A stretch of 64,000 bases of DNA. Source: Salmonella enterica subsp. enterica serovar Choleraesuis. GTDB lineage: Bacteria > Pseudomonadota > Gammaproteobacteria > Enterobacterales > Enterobacteriaceae. Where the stretch lies: positions 2,108,001 through 2,172,000 of the forward strand of contig AP025685.1 in NCBI GenBank assembly GCA_022846635.1, given 5' to 3'. A program made the position numbers and the translations under genes. Of the stretch, positions 46,777-59,900 are shown one piece after another. The notes beneath the pieces are model-generated. The model searched no databases, was not told where the DNA came from, and was given only the letters and a program-made list of their open reading frames with translations. Positions within the stretch are counted from its first letter, which is position 1, and each line of letters opens with the position of its first letter.

Positions 46777-47457
46777 TCAATCAATTGTAGTCATGGCCGC
46801 GCGAGCGGCGACCACCTGTTTAACGACGGCAACGGCGGACATAGCATTCGGCCAGCCGGCATAAAAAGCCAATTGGCCTAATGCTGCGGCGGCTTCGCTG
46901 GCAGTAAAACCGTTATCCATGGCTTTATTGAGATGAAAACCTATCTGCGCTGACTGGCCATTCGCGACCAGGGCGCTAAAAGTGACCAGACTGCGGTCAC
47001 GAGGCGCAAGGTCCGGGCGCAGCCACAGGGAATGGAACAGCACCTGAGTAGTATCGTTGACCAGATCCGGGAATTGCTGACTGCCAACGGCGCTTTCCAC
47101 CGCCACTACCCTTGCCTGCTCCGACTGCTCGTCAATATCCAGCAGCGTAACCCGGCCGTTGGGTAACTGGGTTGCGTCAATTTCACGCGCTGAAAATAGC
47201 GTTAATGCCGCATTTGATGCCTGTTGCGCATTACCCCAGCCGCAATAAAACGCCAGATGGGTAATGACCTCTGATAACTCCGCCGCGCTGATGCCGTTAT
47301 CCAGCGCCCGGGCCATTTCTTCAGGCAATAAAGCGCTGTGGTTACGGGCAATGGCGACAGCTACGGTAATCAAGCTGCGGTCGCGAATAGTCAAAGTCTG
47401 ACGCCCCCAAAGACTGTCCAGGACCGTGGTTTTATAGTGATTAAGAGCTGGGAGCAT
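46777..47457 (-). CDS. Carboxymuconolactone-decarboxylase-like protein, two domains
   Basis: The ATG at 47457 ([18 protein letters not shown]) has AAAGGA upstream; the open frame reaches 47502. The 226-residue product has two copies of the helical CMD domain, each with the pattern RDRSLIT/VT...NGxxAxE...LAFYxGWxNA ([18 protein letters not shown], then [19 protein letters not shown]). The AhpD-type CxxC is absent, so peroxidase activity is unlikely by that mechanism. Its role is unknown. It is the first gene of the operon with the cupin and dehydrogenase. Bases 47503-47894 upstream show no gene and should hold the promoter. Confidence 0.82.
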   Translation of the reverse strand: MLPALNHYKTTVLDSLWGRQTLTIRDRSLITVAVAIARNHSALLPEEMARALDNGISAAELSEVITHLAFYCGWGNAQQASNAALTLFSAREIDATQLPNGRVTLLDIDEQSEQARVVAVESAVGSQQFPDLVNDTTQVLFHSLWLRPDLAPRDRSLVTFSALVANGQSAQIGFHLNKAMDNGFTASEAAAALGQLAFYAGWPNAMSAVAVVKQVVAARAAMTTID

Positions 47458-47894
47458 AAACTGTGCTTTCCTTTTGCTGAGCGAGAGCCTTTTAGGCTGC
47501 ACGCGGTTATTGGCCGTGCATCCAGACTCACACTGACCTGTTAATAAGGTAGCCTGGTCAGGTTATGGCGACTATTCATCAATTCAGAAAGGAGTTATGA
47601 ATTTTGCTCATTAATTAAATACATACTCTGACCAGGCCCGAGGGCCTAACTCCAGAGATAGCAGTAAAATTAACGACCCGACTAAAATTAGCGCATCGCC
47701 CTGCCAGGCGTTTTTTTGAGATGCACCGTGGTTTATGAAACGGGTAATACAAAACCAAATAGTATGTTGTAACTAATAGGTGGTCAAAGACCTCTTACTC
47801 CACCTTTTTACGGACCAAATGCCGTACTGGTTTCTCCAATTTAGCCATTACTTGCCAAAGTATTGGTTCTTATGCACCGGCGCGGCCTTTACAT

Positions 47895-47930
47895 CATAAA
47901 AAAGCGCCCGGTGTTTCCATCGGGCGCTTT
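47895..47930 (-). terminator. Intrinsic terminator of the giant autotransporter gene
   Basis: On minus: AAAGCGCCCG (47921-47930), a 10-base loop, CGGGCGCTTT (47901-47910), then TTTATG, so six T residues in a row. The stem is perfect. It stands 28 bases after the stop. Confidence 0.88.
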
Positions 47931-47957
47931 GCTTATCAACAAAATTGCAGCTTAAGG

Positions 47958-50900
47958 TTAGAAGTCGATTTTAATACCGGCACTGCCCTCAAGGTCGCTG
48001 CGCATCTGGGTGTCGCCACCTTTGTTGCTCCACTGGTGACCTACTTCACCGTACAGATGTACCGTTGGTTTAATGCTCCAGGTCATACCGGCCGCCACTT
48101 CAGTGCTCGAGTAACGCTGCCCCGCGTGCAGATTAGTTTTTGCCGTCGCGTTGGTGAAGCTGGTGCTGTCGGTACCGCTCAGCCCCTGCCACAGATTGAC
48201 GCGAACATAAGGCGTCACTTTACCGATACGCGGCGAGTAATGCCCTACCAGACGCGCCCCGATACGGGCAGTAACCGCATCATCAGCATTCATCTTCGCC
48301 TTGGTCGCGGTATCACCTTTGATGTTGATGTTATCAAAGTCGCTATGCTGCCAGTAAAGCTGAGCCTGAGGCTCGATATCCCAGTGGCTGTTGGCAATAT
48401 GGAACGGTTTACCCGTTTCCACCGACGCCGTCAGGCTGGTGCCGTTCGGGTCGTAGCTGCCGCCATTACCGCTGGTTTTCAGGTGCATATCGTGCCAGCC
48501 ATATTGCAGCACATTATCCACGTACCAGCCGCTGTCACTGGTCCAGGTCGCATATCCGCCGATATGGGTCGCATGATCTTTGATTTTACCAACATAACCA
48601 TAATGCCCGCTGGCTTCACCGCTAACCGAGGTGTTGGTATCAGTCAGGCTGGCGTAAACGCCGGTCTGCCAGTGGTCACTGGTCCAGAGGTCACTACCAA
48701 CCTGTACCCCAGAGGTATGGGTATCAAGTGAAGTCCCCGGCGCATCGTTAAGTTTCGAATTGCCGTCGGTATTGATGTATCGCGCCCAGGCGCGCGGCTC
48801 GTGAGCTGCCCCAACCGCCGGAGCATCGTTGTCATCACCCATACGCAGATGCAGGTTGCCCAGCACCGCCATATCAGACTGACGGGCGGTCTGAATCATG
48901 CCGTCAATCAGCGGAACTTCCGAACGATAGTCGCTGCGCAGATACCAGTTTTCGCCTTTACTATGCGCATCCCCGGCAAACAGGCTATAAGAGAACGCCC
49001 CTGCTTCCAGATGATCGGCTCCCAGGCCAAAGGCATCTTTGGTGGTCTGTGCGGTGGTGGTTGCACCGTTTTTAGCCTCAACCACTTCGATACCGTCGCC
49101 TTTAGTCGGCGCGCCGAGACGGGAGATATCGATATCCAGGCGGGTATAACCGCTGGCTTTACCGCCATCAATCACCAGTTTATCGGCGTTACCATTCTGT
49201 CCCTGTTGCTGAGCGGCAATGGCAACCACGCCGTTATCGCCCACATAATCACCTTTAACCGTCAGCTCGGAACCAACCGACTTGCCGCGTAAGTTAACCC
49301 GGCCCTGGTTATACAATCCGGCAATCTGCTGGTTGTAACCCTGAGTATCCAGCGTTGCGCCAGAAGCCACTTCATGAACCGAGGCCGCACTCAGCGTCTG
49401 ACCGCCACCGGCCTGCAATACGCCGTTAAGAACGCTGGTAATACCGCTATAACTGTTATGGCCGCTAAGTTCAGTGGTACCGGAACCGTATTGCACTAAG
49501 GTCCCTTTGCCGCTGATATCGCCGCTCAGGTTAAGCTTGTTATTACGGTCAACCACCAGGGTGGCGTCATCCTTAATGTTGCCATTGACTGACCCCTGGT
49601 CGCCGCCGTTACCCAGTTTCAATACACCCTGAGCAATGTCGGTGCCGCCGCTGGCTTTACTGTCCTGAGTCAGCATCAGCGTGCCGTCGCCCAGTTTGGT
49701 CAGTAAGCCATTGCCCTGCAATGCGGTCAGCAAGGCGCTGTTATTACCGTTGGTATCAATGCCGCCGCCGTTGGCACCCAGTACGACCTGACGGTCAGTA
49801 TCAAAGCCTTTACCGTAGCGCAGAATACCGCCGTTAAGGGTCAGCGAACCGTCAGCAGCGCCCAGGTTGACATCTTTCGAGACCTGAAGCACCCCGTTAC
49901 GGATAGTGGTACCGGCCTGGTAGGTGTTGTCACCGTTGAGAATAAGCGTGCCCGCATCAGATTTAACCAGCCCGCCAGTTCCCTGAATCACGCTATCGAT
50001 GGTGGCCGTAGTTTTTAGACCAGCTTCGGTACCATCACCTACGCGGATTACGGTTTCAGCTGTATGGGTATTAAGGGCATCACCCTGTACCAGATAGCCA
50101 TCGGTAATAAACTGCGCACCGCTTAAATAAACGTCGCCCAACGAATCATCAACCGTAACAGTGCCTTTTTTACCTTCAAACACTGCAAACGCATCATTAT
50201 CAAATGGCGCGTTGATGGCACCGGCAGGTTTAGTATCGTCGGTGGTCCAGTTATCGTTACCGAGACTGTTTTGCCATACACCGTCACCGCCATCGATAAC
50301 GTTGTTGTTTTTCAGTTCACCGCCTTTACCGCCGGTGCCGTCCCAGAAACGCAACACCGTGCCATTGCGGTTAACCAGGTTGACCTGATGGTCGACAGAG
50401 GTTTGCACATAGAGACGATCGGCTGCATCCGGGGCATTAGCGATATCCAGCGTGTTGTCGGACGCCAGTTTGCCGGTATAGTTGATAAGCCGGTAGATAC
50501 CCGTTTCAAAATCGCCGCCTGGTGACTGAGTAATATTCAGCTTGCCATCAAGATTGACGTCACCATTGACATTAATCAGGTCGTTATATTGACCGCCCAC
50601 GGTGTAGGCTTTGCCGAGCTGATAATCCAACTGCGAATCTTGATGCAGGGTCAGAGTACCTGTAGTCAGCGTACCCACGCTGTTAACCGTGGCCCCGGCG
50701 GTAATATGACCATTGTTCGCCACATCTACCGCGCCACCGAGCACGCCGTTACCGCCGAGAGTGGCGTTACCCGCCACGCTGACGTTACCGTTGGCCTGAT
50801 GCTGATCGCCGTTGACCAACAGTGTGCCCTGGTCAACATGGGTTGCGCCGCCGTAACTGTTAGCGCCAGTCAGCGTCAGGGTGCCATTCCCCTGTTTGGT

Positions 50901-53900
50901 CAGGCTGCCGCTGGCACCGCTTATCAGGCCGCTAATCAAGTCATCTTTGCCCAGTGCCCCTTCCTGCAACTCGCGGTTACCCAACAGCACGTTACCGGCA
51001 CCGGACAGAGAGCCGATCGAGGTGGCAGAGTTGATATCAGTGATATCAACGGTCGCGCCTTTTTCGTTAGTCACCGTTGAACCGCTGGCCTGCGCATCAT
51101 CCGTGAAGACCACTTCACCTTTGTTATCGACCGTCATCTGGCCGCCATCGGCTTTGTCATTCAGGCTCAGTTCTGAGCCACTGGCGACATTCACCTTAGA
51201 CTGGCCACCGCTGGCTTTATCGTTCAGCTCAGCATTACCTTTACCAGTCAGATCAATAACCGACTGGCCGGCGCTGGCGTTATCGTTAAAGGTCAGCAGG
51301 CTGGCGTCATCGGTAATATGGTGCGATTGGGCCGAGCTTGCGTTATTCAGGTTCAGGGTAGCCCCGTCTTTCAGGCTGACATCGGTAGAGCCTTTACCCA
51401 GCGCGTTACTCTGCTGAACATCGACAATCAGCTGCGTTTTGCCGCCGGTACCGGTTATCAGCGTACCGCCAGCATAATCACTGTCACCATTTAGCGTCAG
51501 ATGACTATTACCGCTTGCGCTGCTGCTACCTACGGTCAGTTTACCGCTACCGCTGATTTTACCCTCATCGTCCAGGCTGTGGCTGTTAAGATCCAGCTTA
51601 CCGCCATCCGATCCCAGAACGATAGAGCGATCGGTCTGCCAGTCGCCGCCATTCTGTAAGGTCGCGTTGTTATTAATAGCAATATCTGTGCCGCTGGCGC
51701 CAAGATTGTTATCCGCAGAGACCTGAAGAGTCCCGTCATCGATGCGGGTTCCACCTTTATAAGCGTTGTGGCCATCCAGAATCAGACGTCCCGACCCTTG
51801 TTTCACCAGAGTGATGCTATCGTCTGTGTTTTCCTGCACGATGTCGCTGGCGATAGTCGCGGTCATATTGGCATCGTCAGCCGAACCGGCACCGACATTA
51901 ATCAGCAGATCGCCTTTGTTCAGACCCGCAGGGGTGACGCCGTCATCGGTTTTAACGGCCGACGCGGTATCCACCACATGCAGCGCATCGCCTTTAACTA
52001 CATAACCGTCGCTGGCAAACTGGCCGCCGGCAAACTCAACGTTGCCTGCCGAGTTATCGACCGTCACGGTACCCGCTTTATTTTCAAAGATGGCGTAAGC
52101 GTTCTGGGCCCACGGCGCGTTATCGATACCAGATGCGTGAGTCCAGTTGTTATCGCCTTTACCGCCCTGAGCTGTCCATGCGCCGTCGCCACCTTCAACT
52201 GTGCCGTTACCTTCCATACCGGAGGTTCCGTGGCTGTTACCAACCGCCGCGCCATCCCAGAATTGCAGGTTCAGGCCGTTGTCGTTCACCAGGTTAACCT
52301 GATGATCGATAGAGGTCTGAACATACAGGCTGTCCGCCGCATCCGGCGCACTGGCAATATCCAGAATGTTGTTAGCCGTCATATCGCCGGTGTAGTTAAT
52401 CAGGCGATAAACACCAGCCACAAAGTTACCGTTTGGTGACTGAGTGATATTGAGCTTACCGTCGAGACTCAGGTCGCCGTTAACATTGATCAGGTCGTTA
52501 TTGTTACCGCCTGCGGTGTAAGCTTGGCCCAGCTGGTAGTCGAGCTGCGAGTTCTGATGCAGGCTCAGGCTGCCAGTGGTCAGAGTACCGACTTTACCGA
52601 TGGATGAACCGGCCGCAATATGACCGTTATCGGCGACATCTACCGCACCGCCGATAATACCGTTACCGCCAAGGGTGGCATTGCCGTCCACGCTGACTTT
52701 ACCGGTCGCCAGCTGCTGGTTACCATCGACCATCAATGCGCCCTGTTCTACATGCGTTGCTCCGCCGTAGGTGTTGGTGCCGGTCAGGATCAGGGTGCCA
52801 TTACCCTGTTTAGTCAGGCTACCGTTGCCCCCGCTGATAATACCGCTAATCAGGTCATCTTTGCCCAGAGCGCCTTCCTGCAACTCGCGGTTACCCAGCA
52901 GTACGTTACCGGCACCAAACAGCGAACCGATTGAAGTCGCTGAGTTAATAGCCGTGATATCGACCGTGGCGTCACCTTCGTTAGCGATGGTCACACCGCT
53001 GGCCTGAGCATCGCCGGTAAAGACCGTTTTACCTTTGTTGTCGACCAGCATCTGACCGCCATCGGCTTTACCGTTAAGGCTAAGCTGGGTACCGCTCGCA
53101 ATATTGACCAGAGCGTTGCCACCGTTAGCGCGGTCGTTAAGCGCCGCTTCGCCGCCGTTAGTCAGGTCAATGACCGACTGCCCGGCGCTGGCCGTATCGT
53201 TGAAAGTCAGCAGACTGTTGTCATCGGTAATATGGTGCGCCTGAGCCGAACTTGCCTTATTCAGGTTCAGGGTGGCATCACCCGTCAGGCTTACGTCGGT
53301 AGTACCGTTACCCAGCGCGTTACTCTGCTGCACATCCACCGTCAGCCCGCCCTGATGGCTGGTACCGGTAATTTTTGTTCCGCCTGCGTAATCGCTATCC
53401 CCGTTTAAGGTCAGATGACTGTTACCACTGGTAGAACTGCTGCCCACGCTTAACAGACCGGCTCCGGTAATTTTACCTTCAGCATCCAGACTGTGGCTGT
53501 TGAGATCCAGCTGACCGCCAGAAGCACCTAGCGCGATGGTGCGATCGGTCTGCCAGTCGGCTCCGTTTTGTAGGGTCGAATTATTGTTGATAGCAACGGT
53601 GGTCCCGCTGGTACCAAGGTTATTATCCGCCGACACTTGCAGAGTACCGGCATCAATCCGGGTTCCGCCTTTGTATTGGTTAGCACCAGTCAGAATCAGA
53701 CGCCCAGCACCCTCTTTATCCAGCAGAATGGCATCGTCTTTATTTTCCTGAACAATATTGCTGGCAATGGTTGCAGTCATGCTGGCGTCGTCTGCCGTGC
53801 CGCCGCCCACATTCACCACCATATCGCCTTTGTCCAGACCAGATGGTGTCACTTTGCCGTCCGAGGTCTGAGTCGCCGATAAGGTATCGGTAACATACAG

Positions 53901-56900
53901 CGCATCACCGCTGACCACATAGCCGTCGCTGGCGAACTGGCCACCGGCAAATTCAACATCGCCCGCTTTATCGTCAACGGTTACAGCACCGCCTTTATTT
54001 TCAAAGATGGCGTAAGCGTTCTGCGCCCACGGCGCATTATCTACGCCAGATGCGTGCGTCCAGTTGTTATCCCCGGTGCCGCCCTGAGTTGACCATACGC
54101 CCGCGCCGCCGTCGACAACGCCATCGCCTTCAATTCCCGAGATACCGTGGTTATTACCGGCTTTCTGGCCATCCCAGAATTGCAGGTTCAGCCCGTTATC
54201 GTTCACCAGGTTGACCTGATGATCGACCGAAGTCTGAACGTAGAGGCTGGCCGCAGCTTCCGGCGCGCTGGCAATATCCAGCGTGTTGTTAGCGGTCATA
54301 TCCCCGGTATAGTTAATCAGACGATAAACACCGGCATCGAAGGTACCGCCCGGAGACTGGGTGATATTGAGCTTACCATCGAGGCTCAGGTCGCCATTAA
54401 CATTGATAAGGTCGTTGTACTGACCGCCTGGGGTATAGGCCTGGCCGAGCTGATAGTCGAGCTGCGAGTTTTGATGCAGGCTCAGACTGCCGATGGTCAG
54501 AAGACCTACATTGCCAATAGCCGAACCTGCTGCGATGTGGCCATTATCGGCTACGTCAACCGCGCCGCCCAGGATGCCGTCACCGCCCAGAGTGGCGTTG
54601 CCATCGACGCTGACATTGCCGGTGGCCTTGCTCTGATCGCCGTTAACCAGCAATACGCCCTGCTCAACGTGGGTTGCACCGCCGTAGGTATTCATACCGG
54701 TCAGGGTCAGCGTACCGCTGCCCTGTTTGGTCAAACTACCCTTGTCACCACTAATAACACCGCTTATATCATCATCTTTGCCCAGCGCCCCTTCTTGTAA
54801 TTCACGGTCGCCCAGCAGCACATTACCGGCACCAGAGAGTGAACCTATAGAGGTAGCTGAATTAATAGCGGTGATATCGACAGTCGCATCTTTTTCGTTA
54901 GTAACTGTCGCGCCGCTGGCCTGGGCATCGCCGGTAAAGTCCACTTCACCTTTATTGTCGACCAGCATCTGGCCGCCGTCGGCTTTGTCGTTCAGGCTCA
55001 ACTCGGTGCCACTGGCAACATTTACCTGCGACTGGCCGCCGTTGGCATTATCGTTCAGCGCTGCCTTGCCTTTGCCGATCAGGTCAATAACCGACTGTCC
55101 GGCGCTGGCATTGTCGTTAAAGGCCAGCAGGCTGGCATCATCGGTGAAATGATGCGTTTCGGCCGAGCTGTCGTTATTCAGGTTCAGTGTCGCGCCGTCT
55201 TTCAGGCTGACTTCGCTGGCCCCGCTACCCAACGCATTACTCTGCTGGGCATCAACCGTTAGTTGAGTTTTGCCGCCGGTACCGGTAATCAGGGTGCCGC
55301 CCGCATAATCGCTGTCGCCGTTCAGAGTCAGATGGCTGTCACCGCTGGTGCTACTGCTGCCAACCGACAGAATACCGGCACCGGTGATTTTGCCTTCGTG
55401 ATCCAGACTGTGGCTATTGAGATCCAGCTGACCACCGGTGGAATCCAGCGCGATAGTACGATCCGTCTGCCAGTCGCCGCCGTTTTGCAGAGTAGAACCA
55501 TTATTGATGGCAATCTGAGTGCCGCTGGTGCCGAGATTTTTGTCGGAAGATACCTGGAGGGTACCGCCGTCGATACGAGTACCGCCGGTATACTGGTTAT
55601 CGCCGGACAAGATCAGGCGCCCAGCGCCCTGTTTGGCCAGCAGTATGCTGTCACCGGCATTTTCCTGCAGAATATCGCTGGCGATTGTTGCCGTCATATT
55701 CGCGTCATCTGCGGTACCGGCACCGACGTTAATTAACAGATCGCCTTTATTCAGACCGGTTGGCGTGACGCCGTCGTCAGTTTTCGTCGCCGATAGCGTA
55801 TCCACCACATGCAGCGCATCGCCGCTCACCACATAACCGTCGCTGGCAAACTGGCCACCTGCGAAGTTAACCTGGCCCGGGCCGTTATCCACGGTAACAC
55901 TGCCGCCTTTTCCTTCGAAAATAGCGTAGGCATTCTGCGCCCACGGGGCGTTATGTTCACCGTTCGAACTGGTCCAGTTGTTATCGCCTTTACCTCCCTG
56001 AACCGCCCAGACGCCGTCGCCACCTTCAATCTTGCCGTTACCTTCAATACCGGTAGCACCGTGGCTGTCGCCAACCGTTGCACCGTCCCAGAATTGCAGG
56101 TTGAGGCCGTTGTTATTCACCAGGTTAACCTGATGATCAATGGAGGTTTGAACGTACAGGCTGTCCGCCGCTTCCGGTGCGCTGGCAATATCCAGAATGT
56201 TGTTGGCAGTCATATCGCCGGTGTAGTTGATCAGGCGATAAACCCCAGCCACAAACTTACCGTTCGGTGACTGAGTGATATTCAGCTTACCGTCAAGGCT
56301 CAGGTCGCCGTTGACGTTAATCAGGTCGTTATTGGCCCCGCCTGGGGTATAAGCCTGACCCAGCTGATAGTCGAGTTGTGAATCCTGATGTAAAGAGAGA
56401 CTACCGGTGGTCAGGGTACCCACTTTACCAATGGCCGAACCGGCAGCAATATGGGCGTTATCGGCAATATCTACCGCGCCGCCGATATTACCGCTACCGC
56501 CAAGAGTGGTACCGCTATCTACGGTCACGTTACCAGTAGCCGTGTGCTGGTCGCCATTAACCAACAGTGTACCCTGCTGAACGTGAGTAGCGCCGCCGTA
56601 GGTGTTATTCCCCGACAACGTTAGTGTACCGCCGCCCTGTTTAGTCAGGCTGCCGCTGGCACCGCTAATGATACCGCTGATGCTGTCATTTTTACCTAAT
56701 GCACCTTCTTGTAGTTCACGATTGCCCAGTAGCACGTTACCGGCTCCAGAAAGTGAACCTATAGAGGTGGTTGAATTAATAGCAGTGATATCGACAATCG
56801 CATCTTTTTCGTTAGTCACTGTCGCGCCGCTGGCCTGAGCATCGCCGGTAAATACTGTTTTACCTTTGTTATCGACCAGCATCTGGCCGCCGTCTGCCTG

Positions 56901-59900
56901 ATTATTAAAGCTCAGCTCGCTCCCACTCGCGACATTCACCTGTGACTGGCCGCCGTTAGCATTATCGTTCAGTGCTGCCTTGCCTTTGCCGGTCAGGTCA
57001 ATAACCGACTTACCTGCACTAGCATTGTCATTAAAGGCCAACAGACTGTTGTCATCGGTAATGTGATGAGTTTCAGCCGAGCTGTCATTATTCAGATTCA
57101 GCGTTGCGCCATCTTTCAGGCTGATGTTACTGGCAACATTACCCAGCGCTTCGGTCTGTTCGGCATCCACGATGACCTGGGTTTTGTGGCCGGTACCGGT
57201 TATCAGAGTACCGCCCTGATAATCGTTGGTGCCGCGCAGAGTCAGATGGCTGTCGGCGGTGGCGCTGCTGCTTTTCACTGTCAGCTGGCCGTCACCGGTA
57301 ATCTGTCCCTGGTCGTCCAGGCTGTGGCTGTTAAGATCCAGTTGACCACCCGCAGTCCCCAGGACAATGGTGCGTTTGGTTTGCCAGTCGGCGCCATTTT
57401 GCAGCGTCGAGTTATTATTAATCGCCACCTGGGTACCGCTGGCCCCCAGATTGTTTTCGGCGGATACCTGAAGCGTACCGCCCTCAATGCGGGTACCGCC
57501 TTTGTAGTCGTTATCGCCGGTCAGGATCAGACGACCCTGGTCAAGTTTCACCAGAGCAATGCTGTCGTCGGCATTTTCCTGAACAATGTTGCTGGCAATG
57601 GTAGCAGTAATATTAACGTCATCAGCACTACCGGTACCCACATCCAGCACCAGGTCGCCTTTGCCAAGACCAGCAGGAATATCAACGCCATCATCGGTTT
57701 TCACCGCAGACAGCGTATCTACCACATGCAGCGCATCGCCCTTAATCACATAGCCATTACTAACGAACTGGCCCCCGGCGAACAACACCTGTCCTGCACC
57801 GTTATCAACGGTAACATTGCCGCCTTTGCCTTCAAAAATGGCATAGGCGTTCTGCGCCCATGGAGAGTTACCAATACCGGAAGCGTGCGTCCAGTTGTTA
57901 TCACCTTTACCGCCCTGGACCGCCCAATAGCCATCGCCACCGCCAACCAGACCATCACCTTCAATGCCTGATTCGCCGTGGTTATTACCTACGGTGGCAC
58001 CATCCCAGAATTGCAGGTTGAGGCCGCCGTCATTAACCAGGTTAACCTGTTTATCAATATTGGTCTGAATGTAGAAGTCAGAGTTGGTGTAGCTTGAAGG
58101 CAGCGAGCCCAGCGTTAACCCGTTCGGATTGGTCAGTGTGCCATTGTAGTTAAAGATACGATAGACACCGGCGGTGAATGATCCGCCCGCCGTCTGACTA
58201 ACATTCAGGGTACCACCCAGGGTTAAGTCGCCGGTGACATTAACCAGATCGTTGAGGTTACCGCCAGGGCGATAGGCCTGACCGAACTCAAAGTCAGACA
58301 CCGAAGACTGGCCGAGAGTCAGCGAGCCTGGGTGGGCGCTGGTACCAATAGTCAGGGTACCGGAGTTATTGTCGCCCGGAGTCAACGTTGCGCCGTCGGC
58401 AATGGTCACATTACCGCCGATAGTACCGTGGCCGCCCAGGGTTGCGCCCGAGGCAACGGTGGTGTCACCGGTCGCCGCCGACTGATTGCCGTTAACGATA
58501 AGAGTGCCCTGGTTAACCTGAGTTTCGCCTTTATAAGCGTTGTTGCCATTGAGACGAGTCAGACCTGTACCGTCCTGATGCAGGCTACCGGTACCGGTAA
58601 TTGCACCATTCAGATTCTGTTCGCGGTTGAGATCAACGGTGAACCGGCCGTTGTCGAGAATCGAGGTTTTTTCTGACAGTCCGCCGGTAGCGCCACCGTC
58701 ACCCAGCTGCAGCGTACCCGTGTTATCAATGGTGGTCTGGCCGGTGTAGGTGTTGTCATTCAATAGAACGGTTTTACCGCCTGCACCTCGCTCCAGCTGA
58801 CCATCACCGCTGATCACACCGGTATAGGTTTCATCGCCCGCGCCATCCATCACCACCCGACTGCCGCTACCCTGGGTTATCACATTGTGATCGCCAATAC
58901 TGGCTTTCGAACTATCGTGACTATTGGCTCCGGTACGCATCGTGGCATTGTCGGTTACGCTCAGGTTGCCGGTAACCCCCTGCAAATTATCCACAATGCG
59001 CACATCGGCACTGCCGCCGGTGATGGTGACATCATTCCAGCCGGTACCAATATTGGTAGCATCGTCAACGCCATCGGCGTCCAGGCTGCCGATCCTGGCA
59101 TGATCGCCATGAGTATCGGTTAAGGTCAGCGTGTTATTGGATGAAGATTCAGTAATGATATGACCGACATTCTCCATATCCACATTACCAACGCTGGCCT
59201 GGTCGTTGCCCTGAGTGCCGGCAAAATCGACATTGCCGTCAAAAGTGCCTCCGGTCCAGGTAAAGGTATCGCTACCGTCGCCGGTCTGAACATTACCCGT
59301 CACCGCCCCCCCAAGGAACAGAACGGTATCGTCACCCGCACCAGTGTAGGTTTCACCGGTCAGAGTGCCGTTGTTAGTCAATCTATCGTTACCTGAACCG
59401 CTGCGTACCGCGGTACCACCGTTAGCGGCGATGATTTTACCTGTGTTCTCAATATTATTATTGGCAGCGTTATCAGCATTCAGAATAACCGCCGCGCTGC
59501 TGGTAGCGGTTAGCGAACCGCTATTGAGAATATTTTTGTTCTGGCCGGCGCTGCCGCCGGTGAGGTCAACTACCGAGGCCGTGCTGTTCGCATCCAGCTG
59601 TTGAACCACCCCGCTGTTGCTAAAGTCACTGGCATTTTTCGCGCTGATTGTCGAAGCGCTATCGCTATTTGAAGTGATATTACCAGTCTGAGTAACTGAC
59701 TTCGCATCATTCGCCAGTACTGCGCTGCCGCCGGTAGCATCTTCAACGTTAATCGTCGTTCCTGTGGTCACCGATCCTGTCGTGTTGGCACGCACCCCGT
59801 TGCCGGTAGCAGTACCCGCGTCGTTATGAACGTTGATGGTGTAGCTATTGTTGATGTTCAGATCACCGCTCAGCAGCTTACCGGCATCAGTATCTTCAAA

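Noticed and set aside
48036..58000. Several long plus-strand frames (e.g. 51768-52439, 54147-54800, 57063-57971) opposite the autotransporter
   Set aside because: They recur at the 1.9 kb repeat period because they are mirror images of the repeats; none has a start signal or family pattern.
50377..58038. Regular repeats considered as a CRISPR or satellite array
   Set aside because: The period is about 1.9 kb, the repeats are coding and in frame, and there are no short repeat-spacer units.
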